From Oceanobacillus chungangensis (GTDB lineage Bacteria > Bacillota > Bacilli > Bacillales > Amphibacillaceae): a stretch of DNA of 64,000 bases. The translations under genes were made by a program, and so were the position numbers. The notes under the pieces are model-generated. The model worked only from the letters and a program-made list of their open reading frames with translations. It was not told the origin of the DNA and searched no databases. Below, in pieces: positions 42,111 to 51,527 of this stretch (positions within the stretch are counted from its first letter, which is position 1; each line of letters begins with the position of its first letter). Where the stretch lies: the NCBI RefSeq assembly GCF_003369565.1, contig NZ_PIOD01000016.1, forward strand, positions 146,581-210,580. The letters are read 5' to 3'.

Positions 42111-43247
42111 TTATTTTAAGTATTCTTTGTAAATTGCTTTGTAATTGTCAATCATTTCTAGGTAGTTTTCAATTGATACGTACTCGTCTGTTTGGTGAGG
42201 TAAATCTGAAATGCCAGGACCATAGATTACAAGGTCGAATTCATTGTCAGCTTTCGTAAATGCAGCTGCGTCTGTCGTTGGTGAAATACCTGTTACAGGC
42301 AATTCCTGGTTTGAAACAGCTTGGATAGCTTTCATTAGTTCAGAATCAGCTTTAGATTCTACAGGGTAAATATCATAATCAACGATTAATTCTAAGTCAG
42401 TTCCTTCTTTTTTGTTCAAGTCATCAACAATACTTTGTAACAATACTTTCACTTTGCTGTTATCAAATTCAGGAATTGTACGAATATTACCTTGTAAGGT
42501 TGTAATAGCAGGAATACTATTAACTTGATCCCCACCATTGATGATTGTAATAGAATGAGCAGTTTCACCTAATACCTCATTTTTGTATTTGTTAGTGACT
42601 TCCTGCATTTCTGCATTAGCGCGAGTCACAAATTCATTAATATTTGCGATTGAGTTAATACCTTCTTTAGGCATTGAACTGTGTGCAGACTTCCCTCGTG
42701 AAACAACGGTATAGTTCATTGAACCTTTGTGAGTGTAAATCAGTGCCGGGCCAGTTGGTTCACCAATAATCAATCCATCAAGATCATCTGCATAACCTTC
42801 TTTTGTTAATTGTTCGGAACCTAATTCACCGACTTCTTCACCAACAGTTCCCATGAATTTTAGTGTACCGTTAATGTCTGCATCTTCTTCTTTAATTTCA
42901 ATCATAGCGATTGCTAAAGCTACTAGACCAGATTTCATATCTGATGAACCACGGCCGTATAATTTGTCACCATCGATTTCAGCCGAGAATGGTGGGAATT
43001 TCCATTCGCTTTCGTCACCAGCTGCTACAACATCTTCGTGCCCGCTAATACCTAAAACTTTACCGTCACCTTTTTTGTAGGTGGCTACTAAGCTTTCACG
43101 GCCTTCACGATATTTTACTTTTTCAGATTCAATCCCATGTTTTTCGAATAGATTCGCTAAGTAATCTGCTACTTCTGCTTCTTTATCATTTACCGATTTT
43201 ATTTTTATTACATCTTGTAAAATTTTAATTCGTTCCTCTTTATTCAA
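42111..43247 (-). CDS. M20 family metallo-deacylase (ArgE/DapE type), copy 2
   Basis: 378 residues starting with TTG at 43247 (AGGGAG upstream). Zinc and catalytic residues: GISGHEDVVAAGD, GRGSSDMKSG, GTVGEEVGELGS and PHQTDEYVS. HSSMPKEGINSI marks the dimerisation domain. The sequence parallels the 19495-20643 enzyme block by block (for example IKSVNDKEAEVADYLANLF against IKSINENEIEVANYLKDLF), so the two are paralogues. One visible difference is GHED in place of the more usual GHMD/GHTD. It would deacylate N-acyl amino acids or dipeptide-like substrates in the cytoplasm. Confidence 0.88.
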   Translation of the reverse strand: MNKEERIKILQDVIKIKSVNDKEAEVADYLANLFEKHGIESEKVKYREGRESLVATYKKGDGKVLGISGHEDVVAAGDESEWKFPPFSAEIDGDKLYGRGSSDMKSGLVALAIAMIEIKEEDADINGTLKFMGTVGEEVGELGSEQLTKEGYADDLDGLIIGEPTGPALIYTHKGSMNYTVVSRGKSAHSSMPKEGINSIANINEFVTRANAEMQEVTNKYKNEVLGETAHSITIINGGDQVNSIPAITTLQGNIRTIPEFDNSKVKVLLQSIVDDLNKKEGTDLELIVDYDIYPVESKADSELMKAIQAVSNQELPVTGISPTTDAAAFTKADNEFDLVIYGPGISDLPHQTDEYVSIENYLEMIDNYKAIYKEYLK

Positions 43248-43812
43248 TGTATTAGTCTCCCTTCGTTATATATTCTAGTAAGCTTCCAAAAAGACAATTA
43301 ACTATTTTTCAAACTACATATAGCATTTCTTTCTCTAGTTAAATCGCAATATATAATTTATTACAACGATGAAAGATAATACCACCTTTTTGGATAATAA
43401 CCAATATACTATCTACCTCATCAAAATGAACTTTTGGTGTTAGTCATACCATACCCCCATAATGTAAAAAGTAATCGAAAGCGAGTAAAAACAGGAAAGA
43501 TTTGTTTAAAACTATGGGAAAACTCTTATTAAAACAGCAAATTAACCTTTTATGGCTATAAGTATTTCCAGCATTTCGTCAATGAAAAAACACAGGAACA
43601 CTATATCTCCTGTGAAAAGTTTAATACCAGACACTGCGCACCTTGTTAAATTTATTAGAGAAACCACATTTACTTATGACCGCACTAATCCAAATGAGGT
43701 TTTATTTGCTGTCTTTCCTTTCCCAGTCTTGAATAATTCCAAACTTATCTATTAATTATTTAAACTTTAAAATACGAATTTTTGTGGCATTTCCCAAAAT
43801 ACTAACATACAC
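43248..43812. other. Intergenic region, possible decayed DNA
   Basis: 565 AT-rich bases between divergent genes. A stem-loop at 43591-43614 (CACAGGA/TCCTGTG) with six T residues on the minus strand looks like an orphan terminator, yet no clear gene precedes it. A minus frame just upstream ends TGKGKTANKTSFGLVRS, hinting at a lost gene end. Nothing firm. Confidence 0.35.
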
Positions 43813-43841
43813 TATAAAAAATGAATGAATCATTCATTCAT
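43813..43841 (+). promoter_or_regulatory. -10 box and 21-bp perfect palindrome upstream of the SDR-TetR operon
   Basis: A TATAAA box (43813-43818) is followed by a perfect 21-bp palindrome (43821-43841) with half site ATGAATGAAT around a central C. Repeats of this kind are typical TetR-family operators and resemble B. subtilis FadR boxes (TGAATGA...TCATTCA). The likely binder is the TetR protein encoded by the second gene of the operon. Confidence 0.75.
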
Positions 43842-43865
43842 AAGAGAGGGGTGTTTTTTATTATT

Positions 43866-44765
43866 ATGAAAGAATATGAATGGATTCTTGAGGAGAAATA
43901 TGTATTGATTACTGGCGCAACAAATGGAATCGGGCTTGCAGCAGCAGAAGCCCTAGCTGCACGTGGGGCAAATATCGGAATTATTGCCAGAAACCAGGGA
44001 AGGGCCGAAGAAATTTCTAAACAATTAAAGAAACAGACCAGCAAACCAATTAAAGTGGATATTTTCATTGCTGATCTTTCCTCTCAAAGAGCCATTCGCC
44101 AAGTAGCTCAACAAATTTTGGAAAGGTTCCCACGGATTGATATATTAGTGAATAATGCAGGGGCTTTATTCGATAACTTTCAAATGACGGACGAAGGTGT
44201 GGAAATGACATGGGCATTGAACCACTTAGCACCTTTTCTTCTCACTTCACTGCTTTTAGACCGTCTAAGGGAAAGTGACTCAGCTAGGGTTATTAATACC
44301 TCTTCACATGGGTACAAGATGGTGAAAAGTGGTTTGGATTTTGATAATATTAACAGTGAGTATCTCTATAAGGGAATTAAAAAGTTAATGGGCGGTCCAA
44401 CACTGCGCTATGCACAGACTAAGCTCGCTAATATTTTATTTACATCTGAATTGGCACGCCGTCTAGAGCGAACAAATATTACCGTTCATTGTTTTGATCC
44501 TGGACTCGTTGCCTCGAATTTTAATCAAAACAATGGAAGGATGGCCAAAGCAACAATGGCTGTGATGAAGCTCTTTTCACGTACACCGGAAGAGGGGGCG
44601 GATACATTAATATGGCTCGCGGAAAAGAAGGATGTCTCCGGACTAAACGGCCAATACTGTGCTGACAGACGATTGAGGGAACTGACGGAAGTGGCTACTG
44701 ACAAAGAAATGGCAAAAAGACTTTGGAAAATTAGTGAGGAACAAGTTGGGTTATCACAGAAATAA
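43866..44765 (+). CDS. Short-chain dehydrogenase/reductase (retinol dehydrogenase-like)
   Basis: 299 residues from ATG 43866. The open frame reaches 43821, but that ATG is inside the operator palindrome, so the later start is preferred; GAGAGGGG lies 14 bases upstream. The NAD(P) loop is TGATNGIGLAAAEAL, NNAG is present, and the catalytic residues are Ser in NTSSHG and YAQTK. The substrate loop region resembles RDH/WW-oxidoreductase-like SDRs that reduce lipophilic carbonyls. A TetR gene follows 50 bases later and probably controls both, with an operator at 43821-43841. Confidence 0.88.
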   Translation: MKEYEWILEEKYVLITGATNGIGLAAAEALAARGANIGIIARNQGRAEEISKQLKKQTSKPIKVDIFIADLSSQRAIRQVAQQILERFPRIDILVNNAGALFDNFQMTDEGVEMTWALNHLAPFLLTSLLLDRLRESDSARVINTSSHGYKMVKSGLDFDNINSEYLYKGIKKLMGGPTLRYAQTKLANILFTSELARRLERTNITVHCFDPGLVASNFNQNNGRMAKATMAVMKLFSRTPEEGADTLIWLAEKKDVSGLNGQYCADRRLRELTEVATDKEMAKRLWKISEEQVGLSQK

Positions 44766-44815
44766 TTGTTATAATTTTTCGTGTGAAAAAGGCTTATAGA
44801 AGAGGATGAACGAAG

Positions 44816-45409
44816 GTGACTCCATTAAATAATGACCAACTGGACCAGCTCCGTGATGAGCGGAGAGAACAAATAAAGAAAGCGGCCCTAAAAGTATTTG
44901 CTCGGAGAGGACTCGTTGGAACTAAAATGAGCATGATTGCTAAGGAAGCAGGCATTAGCCAAGGTCTATCCTATCGATATTACAGTTCCAAGGATGAGCT
45001 TTTTATCATACTTGTTAAGGATGCGATGGAAGAAACAGCTAAGGCATTTGCAACATTAGGACTTATGCAAGGCTCCCCTTCAGAAAAAATCAGAGAATTT
45101 ACCATAAGAATGCTGGATGCAAGCAATAGACATTCCTTTATGCTTGTACAGCAGGTACAAACATCAGATGAAGTACCTGACCAGGCTAAAGATATTGTAC
45201 AGCAATATCCAACCAGTTCTTTTATTGAGCAAGTGTTCCCCATATTTAAAGAGGGGCAAGAGAAAGGGGTATTTAGCAAAGGCAATCCATCTGAGCTTTT
45301 GATGCTCTATTTCTCAGTCATCTCTGGTTTGATGTTGCTGCCTCATGGATTAGATGGGATTAACTTAAATCATAATGTTGACAAATTAATGAAAATATTA
45401 AAGCAATGA
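44816..45409 (+). CDS. TetR/AcrR-family regulator of the SDR operon
   Basis: 197 residues starting with GTG 44816 (AGAGGATG 9 bases upstream). The DNA-binding domain spans ~residues 14-60: REQIKKAALKVFARRGLVGT, KMSMIAKEAGISQGLSYRYY, SSKDELFIILV. The C-terminal ligand domain (SSFIEQVFPIFKEGQEKGVF) is of the AcrR type. It lies second in an operon with an SDR and probably represses it by binding the 21-bp palindrome at the operon promoter; the inducer may be the SDR substrate. A strong terminator follows. Confidence 0.9.
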   Translation: MTPLNNDQLDQLRDERREQIKKAALKVFARRGLVGTKMSMIAKEAGISQGLSYRYYSSKDELFIILVKDAMEETAKAFATLGLMQGSPSEKIREFTIRMLDASNRHSFMLVQQVQTSDEVPDQAKDIVQQYPTSSFIEQVFPIFKEGQEKGVFSKGNPSELLMLYFSVISGLMLLPHGLDGINLNHNVDKLMKILKQ

Positions 45410-45422
45410 AACTAACAAATTC

Positions 45423-45482
45423 AAGTCACCTATCGTCATGGACTCTAACCGGATCGTTATGACAATAGGTGACTTATTTTCT
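45423..45482 (+). terminator. Terminator of the SDR-TetR operon
   Basis: AAGTCACCTAT-GTCAT pairs with ATGAC-ATAGGTGACTT around a 19-base loop and is followed by ATTTT. Confidence 0.85.
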
Positions 45483-45612
45483 GAACGTATTCAATCCTCA
45501 TAAGTGAAACTAATCTCATAGTATTTCATAATTATTATCTTGTTTTTTTTTGGAAATTTATTCGAGGATTATAACTGAAATATCTTTAAATATATTATTA
45601 TTTTTCTCTCAT

Positions 45613-46092
45613 TTACTTATGATATGGTTCATTCCTAATAATCCGAAACCCACGATACACCTGCTCAACCAATATCAACCGCATCAGCTGATGTGGAAAC
45701 GTCATCTTAGAAAATGACAACCCCATATCGCTGCGCTTTTGAACTGCTTCACTAATCCCAAGCGATCCACCAATAACAAACGCAATCTTGCTTTTGCCAT
45801 ATGTGGCGAGCTCATCCATCTTCGCTGCCAGTTGCTCCGAGCTTAGCATTTTCCCGTTTATTTCTAATGTAATGACATATGTGTCAGCACTAATATGACT
45901 TAAAATCCGTTCTCCTTCTTTCCGTTTCACTTCCAGCATTTCCGCTCCACTCATATTTTCCGGTGCTTTTTCATCCGGTACTTCGATGATGTCTACCTTT
46001 GCATAGGCAGTTAATCGTTTTAAATATTCCTGGATTCCTTGTTTTAGGTATTTTTCCTTTAGTTTTCCGACGGTTACAATTGAAATTTTCAT
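45613..46092 (-). CDS. rlmH: 23S rRNA (pseudouridine-1915 N3)-methyltransferase RlmH
   Basis: 159 residues, exactly the family length, with the SPOUT trefoil-knot motifs: [15 protein letters not shown] at the start, [18 protein letters not shown] for AdoMet binding, and [34 protein letters not shown] at the end (H136-like, and the invariant NEPYHK tail). It methylates pseudouridine 1915 in helix 69 of 23S rRNA on the 70S ribosome. In B. subtilis it sits next to the htrC protease gene close to the origin; here 17 kb separates it from the HtrA gene. Confidence 0.97.
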   Translation of the reverse strand: MKISIVTVGKLKEKYLKQGIQEYLKRLTAYAKVDIIEVPDEKAPENMSGAEMLEVKRKEGERILSHISADTYVITLEINGKMLSSEQLAAKMDELATYGKSKIAFVIGGSLGISEAVQKRSDMGLSFSKMTFPHQLMRLILVEQVYRGFRIIRNEPYHK

Positions 46093-46245
46093 CTATTTTC
46101 CGATCCTTTTCTAATTGCTTTTAGGCAATGATGTTTTTATTAACACAAGCTTCTAATTAGAGTTTACCCTATAACATAAGCAAAATAAATGATTACTCAA
46201 ACCTCACTGCGATAGTCTTTCATATTTGAAATTTGGCGCTCCCCA

Positions 46246-46290
46246 AGCCTTTTGGCGATTGCCTTAGTTGCACTTATGTAGAAAGAAATA
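46246..46290 (-). repeat. Short dispersed repeat, copy 1 (GTGCAACTAAGGC type)
   Basis: The minus strand reads CATAAGTGCAACTAAGGC, then AAGGCTTGGGG. Related copies lie at 51364-51410 and 53137-53160, each upstream of a minus-strand gene. Confidence 0.5.
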
Positions 46291-46440
46291 TGCTTTTTCT
46301 TTCTTTACTGCCATAAATGTTTTACCTTTTTACAACTGCTTACTCTACTCTCACATTTTCATGATTTAGGAAAATATTTCCTAAATATGTTTAAAAATAT
46401 TATTATTGGTAATATACCCTATTAAAGGTGTGATGATAAA

Positions 46441-46605
46441 TTGAAAACAAGGGAAACATTAGAGCTTCAGATTGAGAAGCTTAGATCTAAAATGTACCAT
46501 GCCCTCGAAAAGGGCGAGCATTACGATCAAGTTGTTGCAATATCCAAGGAATTAGACCGATTGCTTAATAAACTGGAGGATATACATAACAAGACGAATA
46601 CATAA
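46441..46605 (+). CDS. Spo0E-family aspartyl-phosphate phosphatase
   Basis: 54 residues, too short for most gene filters. Start TTG 46441 with AAAGGTG upstream. MKTRETLELQIEKLRSKMY, then VVAISKELDRLLNKLED, carries the Spo0E signature SxELDxLL in a two-helix hairpin. Members dephosphorylate Spo0A-P (or related response regulators) and so delay sporulation. The stop codon is fused to a bidirectional terminator, which supports the gene call. It stands between rlmH and an MFS gene. Confidence 0.88.
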   Translation: MKTRETLELQIEKLRSKMYHALEKGEHYDQVVAISKELDRLLNKLEDIHNKTNT

Positions 46606-46649
46606 CAAAAATGACTCCCCTAAGTGAAAATAGGCGAGTCATTTTTGTT
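46604..46649. terminator. Bidirectional terminator, Spo0E-like and UMF1 genes
   Basis: A perfect 14-bp stem AACAAAAATGACTC/GAGTCATTTTTGTT around an 18-base loop, between convergent genes. Confidence 0.85.
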
Positions 46650-46653
46650 AGCT

Positions 46654-47913
46654 TTATTCTGCAGCCCTATTATCTGGTACAAAGATAAGAAAAATAAACC
46701 CAATAACAAACAAAATAATGAGGCTAAATACACCATATGACGTACTTCCTGTTAGCTGCGCAGTAACACCAACTAAAAACGGACCGAGAATCGCAGCAAA
46801 TTTGCCAAATATATTATAGAAGCCAAAGAACTCATTCGCTCTTTCCTTCGGTACAATTTGTGCGAAATATGAACGGCTAAGTGCCTGAATCCCTCCCTGT
46901 GCGGTTGCCACAAGCATTGCCAGTACCCAGAAATCGGTAATCGTTTCTAGAAATATCGCATAGATACAGATGACGATATAGATTAAGATACCGGTATAGA
47001 GCATCCGCTTCGCACCGAATTTCTTGGCGAGGTATCCGAATAATATCGCAAATGGCGCTGCAACTACTTGTACAGCTAGTAATGCAATAATAAGATCGGT
47101 TGCGCCGAGTCCTAAATCGGTTCCATATGCTGTCGACATTGAAATTATTGTACCAACACCATCAATATAGAAGAAATAGGCGATTAAAAATAAGAAGATG
47201 GTACGATATTGCTTAATATCTCGGAATGTCTGCCACAGGCGTTTGAAGCTGCTGGCGATAATTCTAGGTTCCCGCTCAACATAGTGGAGCTGATGGACGT
47301 TTTTAATCATTGGAATGGCAAAAGTGATCCACCATACCGCTGTTATTAGGAAAGCAATTCGACTTGCTGTCGTTGACGAAATCGGAATGATTTCTAGCTG
47401 TGCTAGCATGATGACGGCGATACTTAAAACAAAGGGAATCGAGCTCCCGATATAGCCTAAAGCATATCCCCTTGCCGACACATCATCCATCCGCTCCTTC
47501 GTTGTGACATCGACGATAAACGCATCATAGAAGACGACTGCACCCCTGGATCCTATAGAGGTAAACGTATAAATAATTAATAATAATATCCAACTATCAC
47601 TTGGGACGAATAGAAGTGATAACGTCGCTAATGTACCCATCGTGAAGAAAAATCGGAAGAACTTCTTCTTCATTCCCTTATAATCGGCAATTGTCCCTAA
47701 TATCGGACCGAGCAGCGCTAAGATTAATGTTGCAATTGAAATCGTATACCCTAAATATGCTGTTGAATCTACATCGGCGACACCTGCATTTTCTGCAACG
47801 GCTTTATAATAGATTGGAAATATAGCGGTTGTAATGATAATCGAATAAGCAGAGTCCGCCCAATCATACATCATCCAGCTCTTCTCTTTTTTACTAAACT
47901 TTCCCAAGCACAT
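46654..47913 (-). CDS. MFS transporter, UMF1 (Atg22-like) family
   Basis: 419 residues from ATG 47913, after [26 protein letters not shown] is the hallmark start of the UMF1 family, related to the yeast vacuolar effluxer Atg22. [17 protein letters not shown] is the loop 2-3 motif, and [27 protein letters not shown] is the family-specific helix 4-5 region. About 12 membrane segments. Substrate unknown; Atg22 exports amino acids from vacuoles. Single gene. Confidence 0.88.
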   Translation of the reverse strand: MCLGKFSKKEKSWMMYDWADSAYSIIITTAIFPIYYKAVAENAGVADVDSTAYLGYTISIATLILALLGPILGTIADYKGMKKKFFRFFFTMGTLATLSLLFVPSDSWILLLIIYTFTSIGSRGAVVFYDAFIVDVTTKERMDDVSARGYALGYIGSSIPFVLSIAVIMLAQLEIIPISSTTASRIAFLITAVWWITFAIPMIKNVHQLHYVEREPRIIASSFKRLWQTFRDIKQYRTIFLFLIAYFFYIDGVGTIISMSTAYGTDLGLGATDLIIALLAVQVVAAPFAILFGYLAKKFGAKRMLYTGILIYIVICIYAIFLETITDFWVLAMLVATAQGGIQALSRSYFAQIVPKERANEFFGFYNIFGKFAAILGPFLVGVTAQLTGSTSYGVFSLIILFVIGFIFLIFVPDNRAAE

Positions 47914-48088
47914 TCCCTCCTCCAATAGACCTATATTCTAGTGTACAACATCAATTAGTAGATTACAGTTATAATATGAAAAACTTTACAATTTTAAAAC
48001 AATTATCAGGAAAGGTAGGTAGTTTTCTTTTCCCATATAATCAGATAGAACAATAATAACAGATTACTGTTTGAAGAGAATGAATTTA

Positions 48089-48118
48089 TTGACAGATTTT
48101 TTCTATGTTTATTATACT
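48089..48118 (+). promoter_or_regulatory. Promoter of the MFS gene at 48178
   Basis: TTGACA (48089-48094), 18-base spacer, TATACT (48113-48118). The near-palindrome TTAGGTAACTAA follows directly and could be an operator. Confidence 0.65.
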
Positions 48119-48177
48119 TAGGTAACTAAATAACAATATAATGTTCCATATTATGGTTAAGAAACGAGGATCATCCG

Positions 48178-49404
48178 TTGCAAAAACAAACGAAAGCTTC
48201 AGAAAAATTATGGTCAAAATATTTCATTCTAACATTTGTATACGCTTTATTTACATCCACTGCTAACAATATGTTATTAACAGGACTCCCGCTTTACGCA
48301 ATCCATCTTGGTGGCGATAATTCCATCTCAGGATTGCTTTTTGGTCTTTTCATGCTTTTCGCTATTTTGACCCGTCCGCTTTTTGGTAAATTGATCGACG
48401 AAAAAAGCAGAAGATTGGTGCTGATTGCCGGGGGGGTTATATCAGCGGTTCTTAGCCTTTCCTATGTATTCGCCTTTTCCATCGGTCTATTGCTTTTATT
48501 TAGAGCGTTACACGGATTCGGATTCAGTGCAACGACAAATGCTTCCGGAACGATTGTTTCCGATATAGTTCCAAAAAGCAAACTAGCAGAGGGGATTGGC
48601 TATTTTGGATTAGCAAATACGCTCGCTACTGCTGTAGGTCCCGCCTTAAGCTTGTTTATCATCATGAATTTTAATTATAATCTGCTATTTATCGTTTCAT
48701 CATTTATCGGTTTCATCGCATTATTCTGCAGCTTTTTTATTAATTATGAGCAAAAGCATGTGGAGCCTGAACATAAATTATCCACTATTAAAGTAAAAAG
48801 AAAACTCACGGATATGATTTACGAAAAAACAGCATTGCCAACAGCTTTAGTAACGATATTTATTTTTGTAGCGATGGGGGCAACATTGACGTTTATCCCA
48901 ACGTATGCACTTTCTCTAGGGATAGAGGATATTGGGATATATTTTACAGTCTATTCATTTGCTCTATTGTTTACGAGAATTGCTGGTGGGAAATTGGCTG
49001 ATAAATACGGATATTCATTCGTTATCATCCCAGGCTTAATAATGATGGTTCTATCATTCGTCATTTTGGCATATGCAACATCATTACCAGCTTTTCTAGC
49101 CTCAGCCGGTCTGTATGGATTAGGTTTAGGATCTGTTGACCCAACATTAAATGCAGTGATGATTCGTCTTTGCCCACCGGATAGAAGAGGTGCAGGGAAT
49201 TCTACCCTTTTTACTGCCAAAGATATAGGTGGCGGCTTCGGTGCAGTCATCCTAGGATTCATTTCACTTAGTCAAGGTTTCAGGTCTGTTTATCTTTACT
49301 GTGCTCTAAGCATTATCATCGGACTGATTGCTTATCATTTCATCCTAAGAAAACAGATAAGCAGTATGGAGAATACTGATGCTGGGATAAAGCAAAGTGC
49401 ATAG
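48178..49404 (+). CDS. MFS efflux transporter (DHA1/YwoG-like)
   Basis: 408 residues starting with TTG 48178 (GAGG 8 bases upstream). Twelve membrane segments can be read. GKLIDEKSRRLVLIAGGV is the loop 2-3 signature; ALHGFGFSATTNASGTIVSDIVP is the helix 4-5 area and GGKLADKYGYSFVIIPG the symmetric loop 8-9. FTAKDIGGGFGAVILG is typical of the group holding YwoG and staphylococcal efflux pumps. It probably exports a small molecule with protons. Its promoter has a short near-palindrome over the start point. Confidence 0.82.
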   Translation: MQKQTKASEKLWSKYFILTFVYALFTSTANNMLLTGLPLYAIHLGGDNSISGLLFGLFMLFAILTRPLFGKLIDEKSRRLVLIAGGVISAVLSLSYVFAFSIGLLLLFRALHGFGFSATTNASGTIVSDIVPKSKLAEGIGYFGLANTLATAVGPALSLFIIMNFNYNLLFIVSSFIGFIALFCSFFINYEQKHVEPEHKLSTIKVKRKLTDMIYEKTALPTALVTIFIFVAMGATLTFIPTYALSLGIEDIGIYFTVYSFALLFTRIAGGKLADKYGYSFVIIPGLIMMVLSFVILAYATSLPAFLASAGLYGLGLGSVDPTLNAVMIRLCPPDRRGAGNSTLFTAKDIGGGFGAVILGFISLSQGFRSVYLYCALSIIIGLIAYHFILRKQISSMENTDAGIKQSA

Positions 49405-49524
49405 TGTGAAAAGGTTAAGCTAGGCACATTCCTTAATCGTGGGGAATATATTATAAGCGGAACGATAATTTAAGATTCCTCCTGCTCGCCTGAGTGGAAT
49501 GAATATTTGAAGGGAATGAGCAAA

Positions 49525-50094
49525 ATGTACGTTGTTCCTAATATGTACCCATACCCTTATCCTTATTACATCAACGCAACAGTGTATTCATACATCCCAA
49601 GACAGCCGATGTACTGGGGTTTCATTGATGAAATAGCATATGACGAACGAATTTCTTATTTACAGCCATCAAATGACGAATCCATTGGACTAAAAGATTA
49701 TGGAAAAGGACCATCAATAGTGAATATCGATAAAGCTGTGGAGAAGAACAATACATTTCGCACTGTCTTATGGACAGGTAATCACTTACAAGTTGCTCTA
49801 ATGAGTCTCAACGTCGGGGAAGATATCGGTATGGAAGTTCATCCTGCCGTTGATCAATTTCTACGTATTGAAGATGGGCAAGGAATCGTTCAAATCGGGG
49901 ATAAGAAGGGGAAATTATATATTCAGGAAAAAGTGTCTGATGGTGATGCTATCATGGTTCCCGCTGGAAAATGGCATAATCTAATCAATACGGGAGATAA
50001 AGACCTTAAACTTTATACAATCTATGCCCCGCCTGAGCACCCCTTAGGTAATGTTCATAAAACAAAAGCAGATGCAATGGCTGCTCATAACTAA
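49525..50094 (+). CDS. Cupin-domain protein with Tyr/Pro-rich N-terminus
   Basis: 189 residues from ATG 49525, 9 bases after AAGGGA; earlier starts overlap that site. The first ~35 residues (MYVVPNMYPYPYPYYINATV) are rich in Tyr and Pro, as in several spore-coat-associated cupins. The cupin barrel follows: LQVALMSLNVGEDIGMEVHP is motif 1 with a metal His, and DGDAIMVPAGKWHNLINTGD is motif 2 with the last His. Likely one metal ion; reaction unknown. A spore-coat role is inference. A terminator follows at 50098-50139. Confidence 0.82.
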   Translation: MYVVPNMYPYPYPYYINATVYSYIPRQPMYWGFIDEIAYDERISYLQPSNDESIGLKDYGKGPSIVNIDKAVEKNNTFRTVLWTGNHLQVALMSLNVGEDIGMEVHPAVDQFLRIEDGQGIVQIGDKKGKLYIQEKVSDGDAIMVPAGKWHNLINTGDKDLKLYTIYAPPEHPLGNVHKTKADAMAAHN

Positions 50095-50097
50095 TAT

Positions 50098-50152
50098 AAA
50101 ACCCAGCGTATCTACTCGTAAGTGAAGATCGCTGGGTTTCTAATGTTTTTTC
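50098..50152. terminator. Bidirectional terminator, cupin and TraB-like genes
   Basis: AAACCCAGCG/CGCTGGGTTT, 22-base loop, then CTAATGTTTTTT on the plus strand. Confidence 0.75.
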
Positions 50153-50154
50153 TT

Positions 50155-51327
50155 TTAGTGTATTAAGTTATCAATAAACAAACGGACAACATCCGCTCCG
50201 CCAATAAACGTTCCGAGTGAGCTTCCAATGTTGGCGAATACGACAACGAGTAAGACACGCGTCACTTTATTTTTCCAGAATCCTTTAAAGCTAAAAACAT
50301 CCTCTGATAAACGCTCGAAATCTCTCACCGTTGGCTTGCTGAAATATGCTTGAACAAAGCCGGCGAACCAGCCTGCAGCTGTGAGTGGATCCAGGGCCGA
50401 TATCGGTGCCATTACAAAGGCGGTGAGAATCGCTATTGGATGGCCGAGTGCTATCGCTACACCAAGTGCGGAAAGTGCACCATGCCAAAGTATCCAGCTT
50501 GTTGCCTGTTGCATCCCTGCGACAGGATTTGAAATAAAAGTATAGGCAACCATCGCAATAATTAACAGTGGTATCATCAAGCCAACGATCTTCGGCCACT
50601 TCGGTTTCGCTGGTCGTACAGTCAGCTGTTTTAAATCATGCTCCTTATATATTTCCTTCGTGATACCTGGAACATGTGCAGCACCAAGGACTGCGACAAC
50701 CTTATCTCCGGGAGCATTCTTGATTTTCTGTGCTAAATACTGATCACGTTCATCAATTAACGGCTTTTTAAGCTTCGGAAAATAATCGGTAAACTCCTGC
50801 AGCATTGCATTAATCGTATCCTGATTTTTCATCTTTTCCAGTTCTTCTTCTGAGATGCTTTCCTTACTAAAAACACTTCCAACGATTTGCGCAAGCAGCA
50901 TCGATTTCCCTTTAAAACCGATATTTCCCCATATCCGTGAAAAGGTAATCTGGATATTCCGGTCGGCAAGTACGAGATTCGCTCCGGTTTCCTTTGCAGA
51001 TTCAATCCCTTGGATCATTTCCTGTCCAGCACTGATGCCGAATTGACTTGCCATTCTTTTTTGAAATGAGGAAATCGCAAGGTTCATTAATAGCAGACTC
51101 GCCTTCTTGTCCTTAATTACCTTGAATATATTCGTATCGCTCCACTTATTTCCCTCTGTAATCGATTCATAGCGCTGTTCATCGAGTTCTATACAGACGG
51201 AATCTGGCCGCTCTGATTCAATTACTTCTTTTACCTGTTCTGCACTATGCTTCGACACATGGGCAGTCCCAATAAGAATAATCTCTTTATTATCTATATG
51301 TAATCGGGTTATGTTTTCCTCCACCAT
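50155..51327 (-). CDS. TraB/PrgY (Tiki-like) family membrane protein
   Basis: 390 residues. The N-terminal ~230 residues form the TraB/Tiki domain with two GxxH motifs, IGTAHVSKHS near residue 20 and LGAAHVPGI near 215, plus SVCIELDEQRYES. The C-terminal part has three to four membrane segments (IVGLMIPLLIIAMVAYTFIS, ALSALGVAIALGHPIAILTA, VTRVLLVVVFANIGSSLGTF). The enterococcal members TraB/PrgY reduce peptide pheromone activity, and animal Tiki is a metalloprotease. The function of chromosomal Bacillaceae versions is not known to me. AAGGAAGG precedes the ATG. Confidence 0.87.
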   Translation of the reverse strand: MVEENITRLHIDNKEIILIGTAHVSKHSAEQVKEVIESERPDSVCIELDEQRYESITEGNKWSDTNIFKVIKDKKASLLLMNLAISSFQKRMASQFGISAGQEMIQGIESAKETGANLVLADRNIQITFSRIWGNIGFKGKSMLLAQIVGSVFSKESISEEELEKMKNQDTINAMLQEFTDYFPKLKKPLIDERDQYLAQKIKNAPGDKVVAVLGAAHVPGITKEIYKEHDLKQLTVRPAKPKWPKIVGLMIPLLIIAMVAYTFISNPVAGMQQATSWILWHGALSALGVAIALGHPIAILTAFVMAPISALDPLTAAGWFAGFVQAYFSKPTVRDFERLSEDVFSFKGFWKNKVTRVLLVVVFANIGSSLGTFIGGADVVRLFIDNLIH

Positions 51328-51363
51328 CAGTTACCTTCCTTTTATTAGAAAAATAGGGGTTAA

Positions 51364-51410
51364 CCAAGCCTTTAAAAACAGCCTCAGTTGCGCTAATGTT
51401 TTACACATTC
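51364..51410 (-). repeat. Short dispersed repeat, copy 2
   Basis: Minus strand ATTAGCGCAACTGAGGCTG, a T run, then AAGGCTTGG, matching copy 1 in both blocks. It lies just upstream of the TraB-like gene. Confidence 0.5.
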
Positions 51411-51527
51411 TTACTTGTGAAAAAACCTTGGTTGCACCTCTGCTAACACAAGACGCTTATTATCATTCTAAACTACTATCGTGCATAATAGTATTTATTT
51501 TTTATTAACTTATTCTATTCTATTATC

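Noticed and set aside
43821-43865. Earlier ATG for the SDR gene
   Set aside because: It lies inside the palindromic operator with no ribosome site; the family's N-terminus fits the later ATG.
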